Assembly: GCA_963725645.1 (NCBI GenBank)
Contig: CAVRZD010000002.1
Coordinates: 1,373,772 to 1,437,771 of the forward strand
Source of the DNA: JALYZC01 sp963725645
GTDB taxonomy: Bacteria; Actinomycetota; Thermoleophilia; Solirubrobacterales; Solirubrobacteraceae
Reading direction: 5' to 3'
DNA length: 64,000 bases
A program made the position numbers and the translations under genes. Of this stretch, positions 18,561 through 25,730 are shown in pieces (position 1 is the stretch's first letter; the number at the start of each line of letters is the position of its first letter). The notes below the pieces were generated by a model. The model had not been told where the DNA came from. It saw only the letters and a program-made list of their open reading frames with translations, and made no database searches.

Positions 18561-19073
18561 CTACGCGCGGCTGCAGGTGTTGAGGAGCTGCGCGGAGACC
18601 AGCTCCCAGTCGAACGCCGTCTCGCGCGCCGGTGCGGCGGCGACGGTGAAGGTGCCGCGCAGCTTGCCGCCGCAGCGGGGGTCGATGATCGCGGCGCGGA
18701 CCTTGGGGTCGATGTCGAGGTCGCCCGCCGCGCCGACGCGCAGCGCCGACCCGCCGTCCTCGGGCTGGAGCACGAAGTATGTGTACCGCGACGTGTCGCC
18801 CGTGCCCGGGAGCTTGCGGGTCTGCCCGTCGGCGACGTTCCCGGTCACGGTGATCTGACCCTCGCCGGCCTTGGGCGTGCGGAAATCGCCCGACGTGGTC
18901 TGGGTGGGTGTGGTCGCCGGTGTCGTCGGCGTGGTCACGGTGACGGTGACCGGTGGCGTCGAGGTCACCGTGACCGTCTTGGCCTTGTCGCTCCCGTCGC
19001 ACCCGCCGGCGAGCAGCGCGGCGGCGGCGGGGATGAGCAGGGCGCGGCGCACGACGGCGAACCGTATCCGCAC
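18561..19073 (-). CDS. Thr-rich-linker lipoprotein in the F420 operon
   Basis: About 170 residues. A signal peptide ends in the lipobox LLAGGC, then a Thr/Val/Pro linker (TVTVTSTPPVTVTVTT) of ~40 residues leads to a small domain with two Cys (DPRCGGKLRGTF and LLNTCSRA) that may form a disulfide. The GTG start lies 2 bases after the cofE stop codon, so it is co-translated with F420 genes even though it is exported. No match to a known F420 protein was recognised. Confidence 0.7.
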   Translation of the reverse strand: MRIRFAVVRRALLIPAAAALLAGGCDGSDKAKTVTVTSTPPVTVTVTTPTTPATTPTQTTSGDFRTPKAGEGQITVTGNVADGQTRKLPGTGDTSRYTYFVLQPEDGGSALRVGAAGDLDIDPKVRAAIIDPRCGGKLRGTFTVAAAPARETAFDWELVSAQLLNTCSRA

Positions 19074-19075
19074 GG

Positions 19076-19831
19076 TCAGCGGAACAGGTCCTCGGCCGGC
19101 GGCCGCCGCAGCGCGGCGGCGCCCGGGCCGTCGGCCGCCGTGACGTGCGCGCCGAGGCCGCGCAGCAGGACCGCGGGCTCGCGCGAGTCCTTGGAGCGGG
19201 CGAGATCGGCGGCCGCCGCCGCCTGGTCGGCCACCGCGATCCACGTCGCGCGCAGCTCGCGGCCCTCGGCGTCGCGGCCGCCGCGCCAGTCCTCCAGGGG
19301 CGCCAGGCCGGCGCAGCCGATGGCGACGTCGCACTGGCCGTGGCGCCAGGCGCGGCCGAAGGAGTCGGTGACCACGATCGCCGGCGCGGCGCCGGTCAGC
19401 TCCCGCAGCCGCGCTCGCAACGCCCGGGCCGAGCCGTCGGGGTCCTCCGGCAGCAGCACGAGCCGGTCCGCGCCGCCCGCGTTCGACGCGTCGACGCCGG
19501 CGTTGGCGCACACGAACCCGTGCCGGGTGCGGCAGATGAGCACGCCCCGTTCGGCCCGCAGGAGCTCCGCGGTCTCGTCGAGCACGATCTGTACGGCCCG
19601 CGGGTCCTTGTTGTGCCCGGCGGCGAGCTCGCGGGCGCGCTCGCCCGGGTGCGCGTCGGCGAGCTCGCGCATGCGGCCCTCGGCCTTGGAGACCACCTTG
19701 TGGGCGACCGCCAGCACGTCGCCCTCGCGCAGGGCGCACTCGCCCGTCGCCGCGTCGGCCAGCAGCGCGGCGAGGTCGTCGCCGGGGCGCACCTCGGGCA
19801 CCCCCGGGAGCGCCGTCGCGGTCAGCGTCAC
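19076..19831 (-). CDS. cofE: Coenzyme F420-0:L-glutamate ligase
   Basis: About 251 residues. It adds gamma-linked glutamates to F420-0 with GTP. Family blocks are LREGDVLAVAHKVVSKAEGR, RTRHGFVCANAGVDASN and IVVTDSFGRAWRHGQCDVAIGCAG (the last seen in two runs). It corresponds to the N-terminal domain of mycobacterial FbiB; the C-terminal FMN/nitroreductase-like domain of FbiB is absent, so dehydro-F420-0 reduction must be done by another protein. The GTG start is 2 bases after the cofC stop codon. Confidence 0.93.
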   Translation of the reverse strand: MTLTATALPGVPEVRPGDDLAALLADAATGECALREGDVLAVAHKVVSKAEGRMRELADAHPGERARELAAGHNKDPRAVQIVLDETAELLRAERGVLICRTRHGFVCANAGVDASNAGGADRLVLLPEDPDGSARALRARLRELTGAAPAIVVTDSFGRAWRHGQCDVAIGCAGLAPLEDWRGGRDAEGRELRATWIAVADQAAAAADLARSKDSREPAVLLRGLGAHVTAADGPGAAALRRPPAEDLFR

Positions 19832-19833
19832 CG

Positions 19834-20502
19834 CTACGCCGAGCGCCGCTCGGCCAGGGCGCGAAGGACCCCGGGGGTGTGGCGCCGGCGGGCGTCCTGG
19901 AGATGGGCGCTCCGGAGCGCGTCGAGGTCCTCGGGCGTGTCGACGTCGAGCGCCAGCGACGCGACCTCGTCGACGGTGACCTGCGCGTCGGTGGCCTTCG
20001 CCGCGGCGAGGTGGCGGGCGAAGGAACCCTCGCCGAACGCCGGCGCCATGACCGTCGGCGGCGAGAGCACGAGCGCGTTGGTGCCGGTGCCGTGCCGGTC
20101 GGGGACGATCGTCACGGCCTTCTCGCCGGCGGCTCCGTGACGCACGATCAATGCCTGCACCTCGTCGGCGTCGAGCGCGGGGCAGTCGCCGGGGACCATC
20201 AGCACGCACTCGGCGCCGAACTCGGCGGCGCGGGCGACGCCGAGAGACGCGGCGGCGCTCTGGCCGGCCTCCTCCTCGTCCTCGACGATCAGCGCGTCGT
20301 GGGCGCGCGCCAGCGCGTGCGCGCGGGGCTCGCCGCTCACGACCACGATCGCGTACAGCGAGCGCACCCGCGCGAGCGCGCCGAGCACGTCCCGTAGCAT
20401 CGCCTCGGCGAGCACCTCGCGGGACGTCGCTGCCAGCCCGGTCGACAACCGCTGCTTGGCGCGGTCGAAGCGCTTGACGGGGAGGACGGCGACGGTCGTC
20501 AT
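19834..20502 (-). CDS. cofC: 2-phospho-L-lactate / phosphoenolpyruvate guanylyltransferase
   Basis: 222 residues; the CofC/FbiD family that activates 2-phospholactate or phosphoenolpyruvate with GTP for F420 side-chain assembly. Visible are PVKRFDRAKQRLS at the N-terminus (nucleotide site), MVPGDCPAL and PDRHGTGTNALVLSPP. The family size is normal. Its ATG is preceded by TAACGT at 10 bases, so besides read-through from cofD it may have its own start site. Confidence 0.93.
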   Translation of the reverse strand: MTTVAVLPVKRFDRAKQRLSTGLAATSREVLAEAMLRDVLGALARVRSLYAIVVVSGEPRAHALARAHDALIVEDEEEAGQSAAASLGVARAAEFGAECVLMVPGDCPALDADEVQALIVRHGAAGEKAVTIVPDRHGTGTNALVLSPPTVMAPAFGEGSFARHLAAAKATDAQVTVDEVASLALDVDTPEDLDALRSAHLQDARRRHTPGVLRALAERRSA

Positions 20503-20512
20503 GCGGGTCCGG

Positions 20513-20518
20513 ACGTTA
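20513..20518 (-). promoter_or_regulatory. Putative -10 hexamer of cofC
   Basis: TAACGT on the minus strand, 10-base spacer to ATG 20502, in the 33-base gap after cofD. Confidence 0.35.
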
Positions 20519-20535
20519 GCGAGGGTGCGAGGGCA

Positions 20536-21459
20536 TCAGGCATCAGGCGCCAGCGCCTCCGCGAAGCGGAGGGCCGCCTCGGCCACGTGGCGCCGCCCCG
20601 CGGCGTCCGCCATCAGCACGTCGGTCTCGAGCACTGGGACGCGATCGGTGCGCTCGTCGGCGACGAGTCCGTCGATCACGCCGTCGTAGGCCGCGGCGAT
20701 CCCGCCGGCGTCGAGCGGGTGCCCGGCCCATTCCAGGAACACCTCCGTGGGTCCCTTGAGCACCGCGCCGCCGACCAGCGGGCTGACCGCGACGACCGGC
20801 GCCGGCGCCGCGCGCAGCGCCTCGCGCAGGCCGGGGACCGCGAGGATCGGCCCGATCGAGATGACGGGGTTGGAGGGGCCGATCACGATCGCGCGCGCGG
20901 CCGCGAGCGCCTCGACCACCTCCGGGGCCGGGGCGGCCTGTGCGGCGCCGTCCAGCGCCACGTCCTCGACCGGCCCGGCTCCGCGGTCGCGGATCAGGAA
21001 CTCCTGCAGCGAGCGCCAGCCGCCGTGGGCCAGCACGCGCGCCCGGACCGGGTCGTCGCTCATCGGCAGGACGCGGGCACGCAGCCCGAGCGCCGCGCCC
21101 AGCTCGGCCAGGCACTCGGTGAGCCGCGCCCCGGCTGCGAGCCGCTCGGCGCGGCGCAGGCACACGGCGAGGTCGCGGTCGCCGAGGTTGAACCAGACGT
21201 CCACGCCCAGCTCGCGCAGGCCGTCCATGACCTCGAAGGTGTCGTCCGCCAGGCCCCAGCCGCGGTCGTCGATCCGGTCGGCCAGCCAGTAGCTCACGAG
21301 GTCGGGGTCGGGGGAGACGTGCCCGCAGTGGATCTCGATGTCGTCGCCGGTGTTCGCGATGACCACGAGGTCCTCGCCGGCGACGTCGAGCATGCCGCGG
21401 GCCAGCTTGGCGCCGCCGGTCCCGCCGGCTAGGACGACGACGGGGCCGGAGCCGGCCAC
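20536..21459 (-). CDS. cofD: 2-phospho-L-lactate transferase (F420-0 / dehydro-F420-0 synthase)
   Basis: About 307 residues. It transfers the phospho-lactyl or phospho-enolpyruvyl group from the GDP-activated intermediate to FO. Hallmarks are VVLAGGTGGAKLARG at the N-terminus, ANTGDDIEIHCGHVSPDPD and AIVIGPSNPVISIGPIL. The GTG at 21459 lies within the 3' end of the upstream oxidoreductase gene (31-base overlap), which indicates translational coupling. Equivalent to mycobacterial FbiA. Confidence 0.94.
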   Translation of the reverse strand: MAGSGPVVVLAGGTGGAKLARGMLDVAGEDLVVIANTGDDIEIHCGHVSPDPDLVSYWLADRIDDRGWGLADDTFEVMDGLRELGVDVWFNLGDRDLAVCLRRAERLAAGARLTECLAELGAALGLRARVLPMSDDPVRARVLAHGGWRSLQEFLIRDRGAGPVEDVALDGAAQAAPAPEVVEALAAARAIVIGPSNPVISIGPILAVPGLREALRAAPAPVVAVSPLVGGAVLKGPTEVFLEWAGHPLDAGGIAAAYDGVIDGLVADERTDRVPVLETDVLMADAAGRRHVAEAALRFAEALAPDA

Positions 21460-22148
21460 AGTTCCTCGCCCTCCAGGCCAGTGAGCCGGATGCCCGCGTG
21501 GGTCTTGTAGCGGCCGTTGACGGAGATCAGCAGGGCGGTCAGCGACTCGGTGACGCGCGCCATCTCGAGCCGTCCGACGTCCACGCAGCGCAGGCCCGGG
21601 ATGCGCTCGATCAGCGCCGCCGCCTCGCGCTTGTCGGCGCGGCGGTCGCCGCAGACGAGCACGTCCTCGTCGAGCGCGTGATCGAGGTCGCCGAACGTCG
21701 GCGCGCCCACCGTGTGCAGGGCGGACACCACGCGGACGCCCTCGGGCGCCATCTCCGCCGCCTGCTGGGCGGCCGAACCCTGCGGCACCCCGAGCATCCG
21801 CGTGGCCTTCCCGCTCACGGCAGCGGCCAGCGGGACGGTCGCGTCGACGAGCAACTGCCCGGGCGCGAGCGCTTCCTTCAGGTTCGTGAGGTTCTCCGAC
21901 TGGTTGCGGAACGGCACGCACAGGAACACGGCGGCCACATCGCGCACGGCCTCGTGGTTGACGGCGCCGCGGACCGGCGCGTCCCCCCCGACGCGCTCGC
22001 GCGCCCGCGCGCTCGCCTCCTCGGCGCGACCGGCGTCGCGGGAGCCGATCACGACCGGCACGCCCTCGCGGGCGAAGCGCAGCGCGAGGCCGAAGCCGAG
22101 CGCACCCGTCCCGCCGACGATCGCGACCGGTGCCGCCTCCGAGCTCAC
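21429..22148 (-). CDS. fno: F420H2:NADP+ oxidoreductase
   Basis: About 239 residues with an N-terminal Rossmann motif IVGGTGALGFGLALRFA followed by GSRDAGRAEEA (NADP phosphate-binding Arg), then GAVNHEAV, LLVDATVPL and SALHTVGAPTF. It moves hydride between NADPH and F420. Its position as first gene of the cofD-cofC-cofE operon implies that F420 is reduced with NADPH here; no F420-dependent glucose-6-phosphate dehydrogenase is in the window. The GTG start is 8 bases after TATACT. Confidence 0.92.
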   Translation of the reverse strand: MSSEAAPVAIVGGTGALGFGLALRFAREGVPVVIGSRDAGRAEEASARARERVGGDAPVRGAVNHEAVRDVAAVFLCVPFRNQSENLTNLKEALAPGQLLVDATVPLAAAVSGKATRMLGVPQGSAAQQAAEMAPEGVRVVSALHTVGAPTFGDLDHALDEDVLVCGDRRADKREAAALIERIPGLRCVDVGRLEMARVTESLTALLISVNGRYKTHAGIRLTGLEGEELWPAPAPSSS

Positions 22149-22156
22149 GGCGGCGC

Positions 22157-22166
22157 AGTATAGGCT
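22157..22166. promoter_or_regulatory. Overlapping divergent -10 hexamers (fno / SDR)
   Basis: The sequence AGTATAGGCT reads TATACT on the minus strand (22162-22157, 8 bases to the fno GTG) and TAGGCT on the plus strand (22161-22166, 9 bases to the SDR ATG). Start codons are separated by 27 bases, so any -35 elements lie inside the opposite gene. Confidence 0.55.
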
Positions 22167-22175
22167 CACGCCTCC

Positions 22176-22928
22176 ATGCGGCTGGAAGGACGCAGCGCCC
22201 TCGTCACCGGTGGCGCCTCGGGCATCGGCGCCGCCACCGCGCGGCGGCTGGCGGCCGAGGGCGCGCGGGTGGCCGTGGCCGACCTCGACCCGGATCGCGC
22301 CCGCGACGTGTCCGGGGAGGTCGACGGCCACCACATCGAGATGGACGTCACCGACAACGCGTCGGTGCTGGCCGGCGTCGCCGCGGCGGTCGACGCGGTG
22401 GGCCCGCTCGACGTGCTCGTGAACAACGCCGGCGGAGGGACAAGGGCGCCGACGTTCTTCGTGCACACCGACGAGGAGGAGTGGACGGACGGCCTGCGGT
22501 TGAACCTGTGGAGCGTGCTCGCGGTCACCCACGCGGTGCTCCCGGCGATGCAGGAGCGCGGAACCGGCGCGATCGTGAACATCGCCAGCGAGGCCGGGCG
22601 CGTGGGGTCCCAGCTCTCCGTCACCTACAGCGCGGCCAAGGCGGGCGTGATCGGCTTCACGAAGGCCATCGCCCGCGAGGGCGCCCACTACGGCGTGCGC
22701 GCCAACGCCGTCGCGCCCGGGCCGATCGAGACGCCGCTCCTCGAGCACATGGTGGAGACCGGCGACCTCGGATCGCGGCTGCGCCAGGGCATGATCGACT
22801 CCACGCTGATGCGTCGCCCGGGCACGCCCGACGAGGTTGCCGCCACGATCGCGTTCCTGGCCTGCGACGACGCATCGTTCATCACCGGCCAGACGATCGG
22901 CGTGTCCGGCGGTCTGTCCCTCTCGTGA
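22176..22928 (+). CDS. Short-chain dehydrogenase/reductase
   Basis: 250 residues of a classical SDR: TGGASGIGAATA for the cofactor, DVLVNNAGGG, catalytic Ser in NIASEAG, YSAAK (Tyr/Lys) and the C-terminal GQTIGVSGGLS. VADLDPD after strand 2 (acidic) suggests NAD(H) preference. Similar proteins oxidise hydroxyacyl or cyclohexanol-type substrates; the real substrate is unknown. It is divergent from fno with overlapping promoters. Confidence 0.86.
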   Translation: MRLEGRSALVTGGASGIGAATARRLAAEGARVAVADLDPDRARDVSGEVDGHHIEMDVTDNASVLAGVAAAVDAVGPLDVLVNNAGGGTRAPTFFVHTDEEEWTDGLRLNLWSVLAVTHAVLPAMQERGTGAIVNIASEAGRVGSQLSVTYSAAKAGVIGFTKAIAREGAHYGVRANAVAPGPIETPLLEHMVETGDLGSRLRQGMIDSTLMRRPGTPDEVAATIAFLACDDASFITGQTIGVSGGLSLS

Positions 22929-23082
22929 GCCTGGACGGCCTGCGGCCTGGGCTCGAGCGGGTCGACGAGTTCGTCGTAGAGGACCGGCTGCGGTGCCGGA
23001 GGGCGGGCGGACGCTCGGCGTGGGCACGCACGAGCGCCGGGTGGTCAGCGTGCCGGGGTCGGGATCCGGCGCCCCGGCGTGA
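22925..23082 (+). pseudogene. Possible remnant of a gene coupled to the SDR (thioesterase-like start)
   Basis: A GTG overlapping the SDR stop as GTGA opens LDGLRPGLERVDEFVVEDRL. After a one-base shift near 22993, PEGGRTLGVGTHERRVVSV follows, with a stop at 23082. The beginning resembles the first strand of hot-dog thioesterases, but the catalytic middle is missing. It runs 38 bases into the APC permease 3' end. It may equally be chance reading of spacer DNA. Confidence 0.3.
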
Positions 23083-24961
23083 TGGCCTCGAGCCGCCCGT
23101 TCTCGCGGTTGTCGGTCTCGACGACGATCCGGCACGGCCGCTGCTCCAGCAGGTAGGACGCGGTGGGGCCGAGCGAGCGCTCCGACGGCGGGGCGTGCAC
23201 GGTCGCCAGGTAGATGACCTCGGAGCCGCGCCGCCGCGCCTCGTCCACCAGCGCCGCCCCCGGGTTGCGCGTGCGGATCAGCGCGGTCCGCACCTTCAGG
23301 CCGGCCCGGCGTCCCTCGAGCCTGGCCGCCTCCAGCACGCCGCGGCCCGCGGCCTCCTTGTCCTCGAGCCCCGCGTGCAGCGAGAGCTGCGCCGGCACCC
23401 GCAGCACGTAGACCGCGTCGACCTCCGCGTCCTGACCCACGAGCTTGGCCGCGCTGCGCATCGCCCGGGCGCTGACGTCGGTGCCGAAGATCGGCACCAG
23501 CGCCGAGCGGTAGGCCAGTTCCTTGAAGTCCACGGGGCGTCGCTCGTGCTCCACCGTGTGCACGTCCCACACGCTGATCCCGAGACGGCGGCGGTAGAGG
23601 ACATAGCCCGTCATGCCCAGGACCATCCACGGGATGCCCACGAGGCGGGCCTCGTCGTGGAGGACCACGACGGACACCCAGGCGCCGAAGGTCCCGATGG
23701 CGCCGAGCACGGCGCTGAGCGGGATGTCGCTGCCGCGGATGCGGATGTTCCACGGCATCCGGTACGGCCTCGGCTGGTCGGGTCTTCGCACCCGCAGCGC
23801 GATCACCGCCACGTGCGCGGTGGTGAACGACAGCATCGCGCCGAACGAGTAGAGGTTGCCAAGGAAGTCGGTCTCGCCCGGCATCAGCAGCACCGCCGCC
23901 ACCGCCGAGAACAGGATGATCGTGAAGTACGGCGTGCCGTGGCGGCTGCTGAGGCGGGCGAAGGCGCTCGGGAGCTGCCGGTGCTCCGCCAGCGACCACG
24001 ACAATCGCGAGATCCCGATCAGCCCCGCGTTCGTCGCGATGATCAGGATCGTGGCCGCCAGCACGCCGACGTAGTAGCGCAGGACCTGCTCGACCCCGGA
24101 ACCGAGGTGCAGCGAGGACACGATGCCCAGCACCGGATCGTTCTCGTAGGTGGTGCCGAGCTGGGTGGCGAAGTGGCCGGGCGAGACCTCGTGCACCGGC
24201 AGCGCCGACAGCGAGATGATCGAGATCCCGGCGAAGATGCCGAGCACCGCGATCAGCACCAGGTTGACCGTCTTGGGGACGTCGTGGTCGGGGTCCTTGG
24301 ACTCCTCGGCCATGTTCGAGACCGTCTCGATGCCGGTGTAGGCGACCATCGAGATCGAGAGCCCGAACAGCAGCTCGCGGTAGCTCGGCGCGACGCCGAG
24401 GTGGACCTGGTCGATCAGCAGCGATGGGTTGAGCACCAGCACCGCGCCGAGCACGACGAGCAGCACCTGCGTGACGAGGTCGGCGGCCGCGAGGAAGATG
24501 TTCAGCTTGGCCGACTCGCCGATGCCCCGGACGTTCAGCGCCGCGAGTCCCGCGATCACTGCGACACCGCCGATCACGTCCCCGGGCGGATGGCGCAGCG
24601 CCGGGAAGAAGGCGCCCAGGTAGTGGGGCACGAAGAAGGCGCTGATCGCGATCGTGATGATGTAGTCGAGCGTCAGCGCCCAACCGGCGAAGAAGGAGGC
24701 GACCTCGTTGAACGCGTGGCGGGCGAACGACGAGGAGCCGCCGGCCTCGGGGAACATCGACGCCCCCTCGGCGTAGGTCTTCGCGGTCAGGGCGAACAGG
24801 CCGCCGGCGAAGATGAACACGAGCGGCGTCAGGCCGAGCGCGTGGGAGGCGACCAGGCCGAGTGCGTAGTAGATCGACGACCCAACGTTGCCGTAGGCCG
24901 TGGCGAACATTCCCGGCACGCCGACGGTCCGGCGCAGGCCCTGCTGACGGAGCCGAGCCAT
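23045..24961 (-). CDS. APC-superfamily permease with C-terminal universal-stress (Usp) domain
   Basis: 638 residues. About 12 helices fill residues 10-450, with GNVGSSIYYALG in helix 1 and FPEAGGSSSFARHAFNE plus GWALTLDYIITIAISA in helices 2-3. A cytosolic Usp-like domain (about 480-620) ends with RRRGSEVIYLATVHAPPSER and SYLLEQRPCRIVV. The layout is shared with KimA-type K+ importers and with amino-acid permeases; which ion or solute is carried is not decided by sequence. It is the last gene of an apparent kdpD-kdpE-permease block, 70 bases after kdpE, with its own TATGGT hexamer 9 bases before the ATG. Confidence 0.82.
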   Translation of the reverse strand: MARLRQQGLRRTVGVPGMFATAYGNVGSSIYYALGLVASHALGLTPLVFIFAGGLFALTAKTYAEGASMFPEAGGSSSFARHAFNEVASFFAGWALTLDYIITIAISAFFVPHYLGAFFPALRHPPGDVIGGVAVIAGLAALNVRGIGESAKLNIFLAAADLVTQVLLVVLGAVLVLNPSLLIDQVHLGVAPSYRELLFGLSISMVAYTGIETVSNMAEESKDPDHDVPKTVNLVLIAVLGIFAGISIISLSALPVHEVSPGHFATQLGTTYENDPVLGIVSSLHLGSGVEQVLRYYVGVLAATILIIATNAGLIGISRLSWSLAEHRQLPSAFARLSSRHGTPYFTIILFSAVAAVLLMPGETDFLGNLYSFGAMLSFTTAHVAVIALRVRRPDQPRPYRMPWNIRIRGSDIPLSAVLGAIGTFGAWVSVVVLHDEARLVGIPWMVLGMTGYVLYRRRLGISVWDVHTVEHERRPVDFKELAYRSALVPIFGTDVSARAMRSAAKLVGQDAEVDAVYVLRVPAQLSLHAGLEDKEAAGRGVLEAARLEGRRAGLKVRTALIRTRNPGAALVDEARRRGSEVIYLATVHAPPSERSLGPTASYLLEQRPCRIVVETDNRENGRLEAITPGRRIPTPAR

Positions 24962-24970
24962 ACCGCAAGC

Positions 24971-24976
24971 ACCATA
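24971..24976 (-). promoter_or_regulatory. Putative -10 hexamer of the APC permease
   Basis: TATGGT on the minus strand, 9-base spacer to ATG 24961; it lies in the 70-base gap after kdpE. Confidence 0.4.
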
Positions 24977-25031
24977 GGTCGCCGGCCGTCAACGGTCCGC
25001 TAAGAACCGGTCGAACGGCGTAGAGGATGCG

Positions 25032-25730
25032 CTAAGGGGCCGTTTCGGACCCGGGCTCGCCGAGCCGGTAGCCCACGCCCGGATCCGTGATCACGTACCG
25101 CGGCCGCGCGGGGTCGGCCTCGAGCTTGGCGCGGATGTGCGCGACGTGCACGCGCAGGTAGTGGGTCGCGTCGGCGTGGCCGGGCCCCCACACCTCCTGC
25201 AGGAGCTGGCGGTGCGTCACGAGCTTGCCACGGTGGCGCGCGAGCGCGGCCACCAGGTCGAACTCGATCGGGGTGAGGTGGATCTCCTCGCCCGCGCGTC
25301 GCACCCGGCGGTCGGGGAGGTCGATCTCGAGATCCCCGACCGCGACGACGGGCTCGCCGGGCGCGTCGGCAGACCGGCGGATCACCGCGCGCAGGCGCGC
25401 CAGCAGCTCCTCGGTCCCGAAGGGCTTCGTGACGTAGTCGTCGGCGCCCACGTCCAGGGCCCGGACCTTCTCGCGCTCGTCGCCGACCGCCGAGAGGACG
25501 ACGATCGGCAGCGCGCTCCAGCGCCGCACCTCCCGGCACACGTCGACGCCGCTGCCGTCCGGCAACACGAGGTCGAGCAGCATCGCGTCCGGCGGGCGCA
25601 CGGAGACGGCGTCGAGGGCCTCCGCCTTCGTCTGCGCGGTCGCCACGTCGTACCCGGCGCTGCGCAGCACGACACGCAGTCCCCGCAGGATCTGGGGCTC
25701 GTCGTCCACCACGAGCACGCGGGCGCTCAT
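25032..25730 (-). CDS. kdpE: OmpR-family response regulator, KdpE type
   Basis: 232 residues. The receiver (VLVVDDEPQILRGLRVVLRS, phospho-acceptor D53 in LLDLVLPDGSG, Lys102 in YVTKPF) is followed by a winged-helix DNA-binding domain (HLTPIEFDLVAALARHRGKL, then RVHVAHIRAKLEADP and YVITDPGVGYRL). The sequence pattern matches KdpE, which activates K+ transport genes at low K+. The ATG overlaps the sensor kinase stop as ATGA. No kdpFABC is present in the window. Confidence 0.9.
   Translation of the reverse strand: MSARVLVVDDEPQILRGLRVVLRSAGYDVATAQTKAEALDAVSVRPPDAMLLDLVLPDGSGVDVCREVRRWSALPIVVLSAVGDEREKVRALDVGADDYVTKPFGTEELLARLRAVIRRSADAPGEPVVAVGDLEIDLPDRRVRRAGEEIHLTPIEFDLVAALARHRGKLVTHRQLLQEVWGPGHADATHYLRVHVAHIRAKLEADPARPRYVITDPGVGYRLGEPGSETAP

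Noticed and set aside
18907..18975. Simple-sequence repeat (GTG/ACC-rich) as a possible phase-variable tract
   Set aside because: It encodes the Thr/Val/Pro linker of the lipoprotein and is not a perfect short tandem repeat, so slippage control is unlikely.
22130..25003. Very long plus-strand open frame of over 950 codons
   Set aside because: It is the antisense of the APC permease and fno in high-GC DNA, where stop codons are rare; its translation is Arg/Gly/His-rich and has no domain after the SDR.
24962..25031. c-di-AMP (ydaO-type) riboswitch before the APC permease
   Set aside because: The 70-base gap is too short and shows no matching helices; the TATGGT hexamer 9 bases from the ATG leaves no room for a structured leader.
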